From Streptomyces sp. CG4 (lineage in GTDB: Bacteria > Actinomycetota > Actinomycetes > Streptomycetales > Streptomycetaceae): a stretch of DNA of 64,000 bases. Positions within the stretch are counted from its first letter, which is position 1, and each line of letters begins with the position of its first letter. Positions 57,143-64,000 of the stretch are shown here, one piece after another. The position numbers and the translations under genes are program-made. The stretch lies in assembly GCF_041080655.1 (NCBI RefSeq), contig NZ_CP163525.1:7440001-7504000 (forward strand), given 5' to 3'. The notes under the pieces are model-generated. The model was not told where the DNA came from and ran no database searches. It was given only the letters and a program-made list of their open reading frames with translations.

Positions 57143-59929
57143 ATGCCACGGCGAACCCCACGTACCGCATTTGACAGATTGAGAACGTCCCGCCGCTTCC
57201 CCGGGTTCCTGAAGACCGCGTCGATATGCGTTCTCGTCGCCGGACTTCTCTCCCCGCTCTCCCAGCAGGCGGCCGCCGCCCAGGCCACCGCCGCCAACGA
57301 CTACTGCGGCGGCCGGTGCTCGGACATCCTGCCGCCGGGCGAGAACGGCAACGCGACGCTGGCGCAGGTCCTGCTCAACCAGGCCTTCGGCACCCAGCCT
57401 TCGCACGCCGAGGACCAGCTCGGACCGTACGCCGGCCTTGCCACCGGCTATGCGGGCCTGACCGATTCGACGATCAACAACTTCTTCAACGACTCCTCCT
57501 ACGGCGTCCCCTCCGACCAGGTCGCCTCGACCGAGAAACCGGGCGGCCGCGGCGATGTGACCATCGTCCGGGACAAGAAGTCCGGTGTGCCGCACATCAC
57601 CGGCTCCACCCGGTACGGCACCGAGTACGGCGCCGGCTACGCGGCGGCCGAGGACCGGCTGTGGCTGATGGACGTCTTCCGGCACGTCGGCCGTGGCCGG
57701 CTGACCGCCTTCGCCGGCGGCGCGGCCGCCAACCAGGGCCTGGAGCAGGAGTTCTACCGCAACGCGCCGTACACCGAGGCCGATCTGCAGGCGCAGATCG
57801 ACAACGCGGTGGCCAGGAACGGCGCCCGCGGCCAGCAGGCCCTCGCCGACGCCAATGCCTACCTCGCCGGCATCAACGCCTATATCGACGCCTCGGACAG
57901 CGGCCGTTACTTCCCCGGCGAGTACGACCTGACCGGCCACAAGGACGCGATCACCAACGCCGGGACCATTGACCACTTCAAGATCACCGATCTGGTGGCG
58001 CTGGCCTCCGTCATCGGCTCGCTGTTCGGCTCCGGCGGTGGCGGCGAGGTCAACAACGCCCTCTCGCTGATGGCCGCGCAGTCCAAGTACGGCGTCGAGG
58101 AGGGCACCAAGGTCTGGGAGTCCTTCCGGGAACGCAACGACCCCGAGGCCGCCCTGACCGTCCACGACGGCTCGGGCTTCCCGTACGGCGGCAAGCCCGC
58201 CGACGCCAAGGGCGAGGCCCTGCCCGACCCCGGCACGGTCACCCAGGAACCGCTCGTCTACGACCGTACGGGCAGCGCGGCCACCGCGGCCGCCAAGAGC
58301 ACCTCCGCCACCGCCGCGAGGACCACGCTCGGCTCGGCCAGGCGCGGCATGTCCAACGCGCTGGTCGTGAGCGGCAAGTACACCGCCAGCGGGCATCCGA
58401 TCGCCGTCTTCGGACCGCAGACCGGCTACTTCGCCCCGCAGCTGCTCATGCTCCAGGAGATCCAGGGGCCGGGCCTCAGCGCGCGCGGCGCCTCCTTCGC
58501 GGGTCTGAGCATGTACGTCGAACTGGGCCGCGGCCAGGACTACTCGTGGTCCGCGACCACGTCCGGCCAGGACATCATCGACAGTTACGCCGTCGAGCTG
58601 TGCCAGGACGACTACCACTACCTGTACCACGGCACCTGTACGGCCATGGACAAGGTCGAGCAGAAGAACGCCTGGTCGCCGACCACGGCCGACAGTACGC
58701 CGGCTGGGTCATACACCATGCGGGTGTGGCGCACGAAGTACGGGCCGGTGGAGTACCGCGCGAGTGTCGGCGGAAAGAAGGTCGCCTACACCACGCTGCG
58801 CTCCTCGTATCTGCACGAGGCCGACTCGATCATCGGCTTCCAGATGCTGAACGACCCCGACTTCGTCAAGGGCCCGAAGGACTTCCAGAGCGCGGCCCAG
58901 CACATCAACTACACCTTCAACTGGTTCTACGCCGACTCCCAGCACACCGCGTACTACAACAGCGGTGACAACCCGGTCAGGGCGGCCGGCGTCGACTCCG
59001 AGTTCCCGGTCTGGGCGCAGCCCGCGTACGAGTGGCAGAACTGGGACCCGGCGACCAACACCGCCGACTACACCCCGGCCTCCGCGCACCCCAACTCCAT
59101 CGACCAGGACTACTACGTCTCCTGGAACAACAAGCAGGCCAAGGACTACACGACCGCGTCCTGGGGCGACGGGTCGGTGCACCGCGGCAATCTGCTGGAC
59201 GACCGGGTGAAGAAGCTGGTCGCGGCCGGCGGAGTGACCCGTACCAAGCTGGTGCAGGCCATGGCGGACGCGGCCCTCGCCGATCTGCGCGCGGAGGACG
59301 TGCTGCCGAAGCTGCTCAAGGTGATCAACTCCTCGACGGTGACCGACTCCACGGCCGCCGACGCGGTGAAGAAGCTCCAGGCCTGGGTGGACGCGGGCGC
59401 CAAGCGGACGGAGACGTCCGCCGGTTCGAAGACCTACGCCGACGCCGACGCGATCCGCATCCTCGACGCCTGGTGGCCGCTGCTGGTCAAGGCCGAGTTC
59501 GCACCGGGCCTCGGCAGCGACCTGTACACCGCCTTCACCAACGACCTGCCGGTCGACGAGGCCCCGTCCGCCGGACACGGCCCGACCGGCTCGCACGCCG
59601 GTAGCTCCTTCCAGTACGGCTGGTGGAGCTATGTCGACAAGGACATCCGGGCGGTGCTCGGGGAGAACGTGCAGGGCGGGCTCGCCGAGAAGTACTGCGG
59701 CGGCGGCAGCCTCAGCGGCTGCCGGGACGCCCTGATCAGCACGCTGGACCAGGCGGCCGGGACGACCGCGGCCCAGGTCTACCCGGGTGACGACCAGTGC
59801 TCGGCCGGCGACCAGTGGTGCGCCGACTCGATCAACCAGCGCACCCTGGGCGGCATCAAACACGGCAAGATCAGCTGGCAGAACCGGCCGACCTTCCAGC
59901 AGGTCGTGGAGTACACCTCACACCGGTGA
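57143..59929 (+). CDS. secreted penicillin-acylase-family Ntn hydrolase
   Basis: 928 residues; AGGAG lies 6 nt before the ATG. A long twin-basic signal peptide ends near QQAAAAQA. The proenzyme has an N-terminal alpha chain with GSTRYGTEYGAGYAAAEDRL, a spacer, and the autocleavage site in ARRGMSNALVVSG, where Ser would become the N-terminal nucleophile of the beta chain (near residue 404). The beta chain carries LGRGQDYSWSATTSGQDIID. The enzyme should cleave amides such as lipopeptide side chains, penicillins or acyl-homoserine lactones; which is unknown. Cys pairs near the C-terminus suggest disulfides, as expected outside the cell. Confidence 0.92.
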   Translation: MPRRTPRTAFDRLRTSRRFPGFLKTASICVLVAGLLSPLSQQAAAAQATAANDYCGGRCSDILPPGENGNATLAQVLLNQAFGTQPSHAEDQLGPYAGLATGYAGLTDSTINNFFNDSSYGVPSDQVASTEKPGGRGDVTIVRDKKSGVPHITGSTRYGTEYGAGYAAAEDRLWLMDVFRHVGRGRLTAFAGGAAANQGLEQEFYRNAPYTEADLQAQIDNAVARNGARGQQALADANAYLAGINAYIDASDSGRYFPGEYDLTGHKDAITNAGTIDHFKITDLVALASVIGSLFGSGGGGEVNNALSLMAAQSKYGVEEGTKVWESFRERNDPEAALTVHDGSGFPYGGKPADAKGEALPDPGTVTQEPLVYDRTGSAATAAAKSTSATAARTTLGSARRGMSNALVVSGKYTASGHPIAVFGPQTGYFAPQLLMLQEIQGPGLSARGASFAGLSMYVELGRGQDYSWSATTSGQDIIDSYAVELCQDDYHYLYHGTCTAMDKVEQKNAWSPTTADSTPAGSYTMRVWRTKYGPVEYRASVGGKKVAYTTLRSSYLHEADSIIGFQMLNDPDFVKGPKDFQSAAQHINYTFNWFYADSQHTAYYNSGDNPVRAAGVDSEFPVWAQPAYEWQNWDPATNTADYTPASAHPNSIDQDYYVSWNNKQAKDYTTASWGDGSVHRGNLLDDRVKKLVAAGGVTRTKLVQAMADAALADLRAEDVLPKLLKVINSSTVTDSTAADAVKKLQAWVDAGAKRTETSAGSKTYADADAIRILDAWWPLLVKAEFAPGLGSDLYTAFTNDLPVDEAPSAGHGPTGSHAGSSFQYGWWSYVDKDIRAVLGENVQGGLAEKYCGGGSLSGCRDALISTLDQAAGTTAAQVYPGDDQCSAGDQWCADSINQRTLGGIKHGKISWQNRPTFQQVVEYTSHR

Positions 59930-59967
59930 CGCAAGCCTTCGGGCGATGTACCGATACCGGCGGCGGG

Positions 59968-61263
59968 TCAGCCGATGCGGCCCGCCGCCAGTACCAGTCG
60001 CGCCAGTTCGGGGTGCACGATGTCGCTGTGCGCCCCGGCCGGCGGGCCTCCGCTGCGGACCACGGCCGCCGCGTCGACGTTCACGCATCCCGCCGCGGGC
60101 AGCGGTCCGTTCAGGGCCGCCGCGAGGTCCAGCCGGGCGGTGCCCGGCACCGCCTGCACCCCGTCGTACCCCAGGGCGCCCCACTCCGGTCCCAGCACGG
60201 CCGCGATCTCGCCGCCCAGGTACGAGCGGTCGTTCCCCGACAGCCGGGAGGCCAGCGGATAGAACGTGCCGAGCGCCATGTCGAAATGCGAGTGGCAGCA
60301 CACCAGCGGCCCGTCGATCCGTCGCTGCAGGTCCTTGAGCGCCCCCGCCCTGCCCGGATCCTGCGGCACCCGCTCCGCGAACGCGAAATGCGAGAAGGCG
60401 CCTTGCAGGAGGGTCACGGACTTCACCGTGCGCACCCCGTCCGGCAGCCCGCGCAGCGCGAACGACACCAGCCGCCCGCCGAAGCTGTGCCCCATCAGAT
60501 GCACCCGCACCCCGGGCGCCGCGCCGGCCAGCGTGCCGATCAGCGGCCCGAGTCCCTGCTCGCCGACCGTCCCGGCACGCCGCTTCATCGTGTAGTACGC
60601 CGCCTGCCGCAGCAGCTCCTTGGCGCCGTCCCAGGGGTTCGGGATGCTGAATTCCCGGGACGGCGCCCTGGCGGACCGCACCGCCGCCAGCGCCTCGGCG
60701 AACTCCTGACACGCGGCGGCCGGGTCCGCGGTGAACACGCCCGGCTCGCCCTCCTGTTCCGTGTCGGCCACGCCGGGCCGCCGCTCCCCGTCGATCAGCT
60801 GCCGTACCAGCCGCCCGAACTCCGTCAACCCCTGGGCGCCGTCCGGCCGTTCGTCCAGCAGCCGGGCCAGCCGGTCGATCAGGGCCGCCCGCTCCGGGAA
60901 GACCGACACCAGTGCCCGCCGGGTGTCCGCGTCCAGGGCCGCCGTCGGGGGCGTCGCGGGCGCCGCCGACCTCGGGAAGTCGGGGATCGGCTCGTCGCTG
61001 AACCGCATCGACGGCCAGATCACACCCACGTACCCGAGGCGCGCGTGCGGGGCGAGCCCCGGGATCGGGGCGAAGAAACGGCGGTACAGCGCGGTCGCGC
61101 CCGAGCGGTCGTCGTTCCAGCCGTGCGCGAAGACGATCAGGTCGCGGACGCCGTGCTCCGGCACCTGCGCCATCAGCCGGTCGCGTTCGCGGCCGTCGAC
61201 ATCCCCGTCCGCGTCGAAGGTCAGCTCCCAGTAGGGAGTCACGCTCATCCCAGGATCCGCCAT
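59968..61263 (-). CDS. alpha/beta-hydrolase fold protein, cytoplasmic
   Basis: 431 residues from MADPGMSV, chosen because GAGGGAG lies 6 nt upstream; an internal ATG five codons on is possible. The oxyanion strand DLIVFAHGWNDDRSG, the nucleophile elbow LMGHSFGGRLV and a histidine in PPAGAHSDIVHPEL give a Ser-His hydrolase of about twice the minimal length. An insertion between strand and elbow (about 90-225) forms a lid region. No signal peptide. It resembles DUF900-like esterases; substrate unknown. Confidence 0.8.
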   Translation of the reverse strand: MADPGMSVTPYWELTFDADGDVDGRERDRLMAQVPEHGVRDLIVFAHGWNDDRSGATALYRRFFAPIPGLAPHARLGYVGVIWPSMRFSDEPIPDFPRSAAPATPPTAALDADTRRALVSVFPERAALIDRLARLLDERPDGAQGLTEFGRLVRQLIDGERRPGVADTEQEGEPGVFTADPAAACQEFAEALAAVRSARAPSREFSIPNPWDGAKELLRQAAYYTMKRRAGTVGEQGLGPLIGTLAGAAPGVRVHLMGHSFGGRLVSFALRGLPDGVRTVKSVTLLQGAFSHFAFAERVPQDPGRAGALKDLQRRIDGPLVCCHSHFDMALGTFYPLASRLSGNDRSYLGGEIAAVLGPEWGALGYDGVQAVPGTARLDLAAALNGPLPAAGCVNVDAAAVVRSGGPPAGAHSDIVHPELARLVLAAGRIG

Positions 61264-61297
61264 GCCAGGCTCCCTCGTCCCCCCGGAAAAATGCGTA

Positions 61298-61320
61298 ACG
61301 ATGCGTCGCGCACGCATCGT
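61298..61320 (-). terminator. 9-bp inverted repeat between muramidase and hydrolase genes
   Basis: ACGATGCGT-cgcgc-ACGCATCGT is perfect. It lies between the stop of the upstream NamZ-type gene and the start of the hydrolase gene, both on the minus strand. It may act as terminator or as operator for the hydrolase. Confidence 0.5.
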
Positions 61321-61355
61321 CCTGCTCCGGGGCGGAGTTGGCCATACACCGCGCC

Positions 61356-62576
61356 TCACCTGTAGAGGAGATATTCCCTGCGGACCCGCCGGAACGCGGC
61401 CAGCTCCTCCTGCCAGGCGCCGGTCACCTCGTCGGTGCCCGCCCCCGCGTCGATCATCGTGCGCACCCGGGCGGAGCCGGTGAGCTTGTCGATCCAGCCG
61501 TCGGGGCGCCAGGCGAACCCGGGCCAGACCTTCTTCGCCGTCACCAGCAGCGCGATCCCGGTGCGTACGGGGTCGTAGGCGTCCCGGTCGTACACATGGA
61601 TCTGTACCCCGCCGACCGTCCTGCCCTCGAACTTGGAGAACGTGGGCGCGAAGTACGCCTCCCTGAAGCGCACTCCGGGCAGGGCGAGTCCGTTCGCGGC
61701 GGCGGCCCAGCGCCCGTCGACGCCCTCGGCGCCGAGCAGTTCGAAGGGGCGGGTCGTGCCCCGGCCCTCCGAGACGTTGGTGCCCTCGAACATGCAGGTG
61801 CCGGAGTAGACGAGCGCCGTGTCCGGGGTCGGCATGTTCGGGCTCGGCGGCACCCACGGCAGTACGGACGTGTCGTACCAGTCCGCGCGCCGCCAGCCGG
61901 TCATCAGGACGGTGTCCAGCGCGACCGGCCTGCTCAGGAACTCCTTGTTGAACAGCCGGGCCAGCTCCGCGACGGTCATCCCGTGCGCCTGCGCGACGGG
62001 CTGCCGCCCGACGAACGTGGCGAACTCCTTGTGCAGCACAGGGCCTCGGGCGACGCGTCCGGTGACCGGGTTCGGGCGGTCCAGGACCACGAAGCGCTTG
62101 CCGGCCAGCTGGGCCGCCTCCATGCAGTCGTAGAGCGTCCAGATGTACGTGTAGAAGCGGGCGCCGACGTCCTGGATGTCGAAGACGACCGTGTCGACCC
62201 CTGAGGTGGTGAAGATGTCGGCGAGGGCCTTGCCGCTCTTGAGGTACGTGTCGTAGACCGGCAGTCCGGTCGCCGGGTCGGTGGAGCGGCCCTCGGATCC
62301 GCCCGCTTGCGCGGTGCCTCGGAAGCCGTGCTCCGGGCCGAAGACCGCCGTCAGCTTCACGCGGGTGTCGTTGTGCATGACGTCGACGATGTGCTGGACG
62401 TCGCGGGTGACGCCCGTGGGGTTGGTGACGATGCCGACGCGCTGTCCGCCCAGTATTGCGTAGCCTTCGGCGGCGAGTCTTTCGAACCCGGTGTGCAGTC
62501 GTTCGCGGGGTTCGGGTCCAGCGGGAACGGCTGCGATCGTCGCCGAGGCGAGAAGGGACCGTCGGGACAGGTGCAT
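61356..62576 (-). CDS. NamZ-type exo-beta-N-acetylmuramidase (DUF1343, GH171), Tat-exported
   Basis: 406 residues. The start MHLSRRSLLASATIAAVPAG has the twin-arginine RRSLL pattern. The body matches the DUF1343 family: GQRVGIVTNPTGVTRDVQHI, AVFGPEHGFRGTAQAG, DTVVFDIQDVGARFYTYIWT, VLDRPNP and MFEGTNVSEGRGTTRPFELL. The family includes B. subtilis NamZ, which releases MurNAc from the non-reducing ends of peptidoglycan fragments; the Glu in GPEHGF lies in a conserved position. It probably acts in wall turnover outside the membrane. Confidence 0.9.
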   Translation of the reverse strand: MHLSRRSLLASATIAAVPAGPEPRERLHTGFERLAAEGYAILGGQRVGIVTNPTGVTRDVQHIVDVMHNDTRVKLTAVFGPEHGFRGTAQAGGSEGRSTDPATGLPVYDTYLKSGKALADIFTTSGVDTVVFDIQDVGARFYTYIWTLYDCMEAAQLAGKRFVVLDRPNPVTGRVARGPVLHKEFATFVGRQPVAQAHGMTVAELARLFNKEFLSRPVALDTVLMTGWRRADWYDTSVLPWVPPSPNMPTPDTALVYSGTCMFEGTNVSEGRGTTRPFELLGAEGVDGRWAAAANGLALPGVRFREAYFAPTFSKFEGRTVGGVQIHVYDRDAYDPVRTGIALLVTAKKVWPGFAWRPDGWIDKLTGSARVRTMIDAGAGTDEVTGAWQEELAAFRRVRREYLLYR

Positions 62577-62600
62577 GGGGGCCTCCGTCGGGTGTGAGGT

Positions 62601-62666
62601 GCACGTCGTCTGTGGTTGCTCGTGCCCGCGCGGCGGAGCCGCATATCGATACAGCTCCGCGCCCCT
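62601..62666 (-). repeat. dispersed intergenic repeat, family 2 copy D
   Basis: It shares with copy C the core GGCGGAGCCGCATA followed by TCGATACAGC and CCGCGCCCCT. Like copy C it sits just upstream of a minus-strand start codon, here that of the muramidase. Confidence 0.8.
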
Positions 62667-62696
62667 AGAGGTTGGGACGGTCGCCCTTCCCTCACA

Positions 62697-62714
62697 CATA
62701 CCGACTGGTTAGTC
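62697..62714. promoter_or_regulatory. TetR-type operator candidate before the SDR gene
   Basis: CATACCGACTGGTTAGTC carries the imperfect dyad TACCG...GGTTA. Its distance of about 55 bp from the SDR start and similarity to lipid-metabolism TetR operators are suggestive only. Confidence 0.4.
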
Positions 62715-62766
62715 TGGGTCGATCAGAGCCGATGCGCGCCGCGCGAAGTCGTGTCGAAGGAGACCG

Positions 62767-63540
62767 ATGGTGGAAGCCGTGCAGGATGCGGGAGTGGTCG
62801 TCACGGGGGCGGGCGGGGGGATCGGGGCCGCGTTGGCCCGGCGGTTCGCCGCCGAGGGGGCGCGGGTCGTCGTCAATGACCTGGATGCCGGCAAGGCGAA
62901 GGCAGTGGCCGAGGAGATCGGCGGGATCGCCGTGCCGGGTGACGCCTCCGCGATCGTCGGCGAGGCCCGTGACGCACTCGGTGGCACCGTCGACGTCTAC
63001 TGCGCGAACGCCGGGGTCGCCTTCGAGGACGGCGGCGCGGGCGGACCGCTCGACGAGAGGTCGTGGGCGGTGTCCTGGGACGTGAACGTCATGGCGCACG
63101 TCCGCGCGGCCAATGAGCTGCTCCCGGACTGGCTGGAGCGGGGTGCCGGGCGGTTCGTGTCCACCGTGTCGGCCGCCGGGCTGCTCACCATGATCGGGGC
63201 CCCCTCGTACAGCGTCACCAAGCACGGCGCCTACGCCTTCGCCGAGTGGCTGTCGCTGACCTACCGCCACCGGGGTCTGCGGGTGCACGCGATCTGTCCG
63301 CAGGGCGTGCGCACGGACATGCTGGCCGCGACCGGCAGCGCCGGGGAGCTGGTGCTCCAGTCGACCGCGATCGAGCCGGCGGCCGTCGCGGACGCGCTGT
63401 TCCGGGGCATCGAGGAGGATCGCTTCCTGATCCTGCCGCACCCCGACGTGGCCGAGTACTACCAGGCGCGGGCCGCCGATCCGGGCCGCTGGCTGAGCGG
63501 CATGAACCACATCCAGCGCAAGTGGGAGGAGGCCCGGTGA
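62767..63540 (+). CDS. short-chain dehydrogenase/reductase
   Basis: 257 residues with AAGGAGA just upstream. The cofactor motif is TGAGGGIG with VVNDLD (NAD preference likely), followed by CANAGVA, the catalytic Ser in STVSAAGLL and YSVTKHGAYAF supplying Tyr and Lys. It oxidises or reduces an alcohol/ketone, probably of a lipid intermediate. Its stop overlaps the start of an acyl-CoA ligase gene (GTGA). Confidence 0.92.
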   Translation: MVEAVQDAGVVVTGAGGGIGAALARRFAAEGARVVVNDLDAGKAKAVAEEIGGIAVPGDASAIVGEARDALGGTVDVYCANAGVAFEDGGAGGPLDERSWAVSWDVNVMAHVRAANELLPDWLERGAGRFVSTVSAAGLLTMIGAPSYSVTKHGAYAFAEWLSLTYRHRGLRVHAICPQGVRTDMLAATGSAGELVLQSTAIEPAAVADALFRGIEEDRFLILPHPDVAEYYQARAADPGRWLSGMNHIQRKWEEAR

Positions 63541-64000
63541 GCCCCGCCCGGTACGCGGACCGGCCCTGGCTGGCGCTGCTCGACGACGCCCAGCGCGGTC
63601 CCGTCGAGCCCGCCGACTCCCTGGTGCACGCGCTGCGCACCGCCGTCGCCGAGGCGCCCGAGCGCACCTTCCTCGCCTACTTCGACGCCCGGCTGAGCTA
63701 CCGCGCGGTGGACGAGCTGAGCGACTCCGTCGCCGCCCATCTCGCCGCGCGCGGGCTGGAGCGCGGCGACCGGGTGGCCGTGCTGCTGCAGAACTCCCCG
63801 CACTTCGTGCTCGCCGTCCTCGGCGCCTGGAAGGCGGGCGCGACCGTCGTCCCGGTCAACCCCATGTACAAGTCGGGCGAGGTGGGGCACGTCCTGCGGG
63901 ACGGCGAGGTGACCGCGCTGATCTGCTCCGACCGGGCCTGGGAGGCGTATCTCAGGGACACGGCCGCCGACTCGCCGGTGCGGATCGTGCTCACCGGGTG
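63537..64000 (+). CDS. AMP-forming acyl-CoA ligase, N-terminal part (continues beyond window)
   Basis: The frame is open from the GTG that overlaps the SDR stop to the last base, 154 visible residues. It reads as the start of a FadD-like adenylating enzyme: FLAYFDARLSYRAVDELSD, GLERGDRVAVLLQNSPHFVL, GAWKAGATVVPVNPMYKSGE and LRDGEVTALICSD. The AMP-binding P-loop and catalytic core lie outside the window. Coupling to the SDR suggests joint work on fatty-acid or sterol-like substrates. Confidence 0.88.
   Translation, partial: MSPARYADRPWLALLDDAQRGPVEPADSLVHALRTAVAEAPERTFLAYFDARLSYRAVDELSDSVAAHLAARGLERGDRVAVLLQNSPHFVLAVLGAWKAGATVVPVNPMYKSGEVGHVLRDGEVTALICSDRAWEAYLRDTAADSPVRIVLTG

Noticed and set aside
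1..64000. CRISPR arrays, tRNA/rRNA genes, prophage or intact insertion sequence
   Set aside because: No regular repeat-spacer array, no cloverleaf or rRNA sequence noticed; the IS30-like HTH at 7165 has no transposase catalytic domain.

Overview
The window is high-GC actinobacterial chromosome, almost certainly Streptomyces. Codon third positions are strongly G/C. GTG starts and 4-8 bp start/stop overlaps are common. The gene content is typical Streptomyces: dnaE2, secreted lipases, an AA10 oxygenase with an LAETG wall-sorting signal, a class F-type sortase, SoxR and many TetR/GntR/MarR regulators. Gene order recalls, from memory, the conserved arm-proximal core around dnaE2, the SGNH lipase and hmgA of S. 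coelicolor. I see no rRNA, tRNA, CRISPR array, prophage or intact insertion sequence. The window opens inside dnaE2 and closes inside an acyl-CoA ligase gene.

1-11.7 kb: dnaE2 with a reduced Y-family polymerase-like partner; a cupin/MarR divergent pair sharing two operators; a secreted lipase converging on a wall-anchored lytic polysaccharide monooxygenase; a cytochrome P450-ferredoxin pair with a divergent regulator; a methyltransferase carrying a 21-bp coding tandem repeat; GNAT, DUF402, GntR and DUF72 genes. 11.7-22.8 kb: an AAA ATPase, a membrane-anchored GH39-like glycosidase and a tightly overlapping four-gene surface-polysaccharide operon (two glycosyltransferases, a NodB deacetylase and a flippase fused to a polymerase-like membrane domain), followed by a secreted SGNH esterase.

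22.8-31 kb: a membrane Ser/Thr kinase and an extracytoplasmic module of an ECF sigma factor, anti-sigma factor, DUF4331 protein (frameshifted here), TPR protein and NicO-type nickel/cobalt transporter. 31-45 kb: a CoA-transferase, a DrrAB-like exporter with its TetR regulator, an orphan type ISP specificity-like protein, hmgA, a lipoprotein, a TetR regulator next to a molybdopterin oxidoreductase with an operator-like array between them, and a sortase with a His/Asp-rich surface protein.

45-64 kb: an aldehyde/alcohol dehydrogenase pair; acyl-CoA metabolism (acyl-CoA dehydrogenase, MaoC hydratase, SDR, acyl-CoA ligase) with several TetR regulators whose probable operators are visible; SoxR; a DraRnl-like RNA ligase; a BKACE-type enzyme; a secreted Ntn-hydrolase acylase; an alpha/beta hydrolase; and a NamZ-type muramidase. 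Dispersed intergenic repeats of two related families occur four times, and a further repeat-like element has entered the start of the hmgA coding region.
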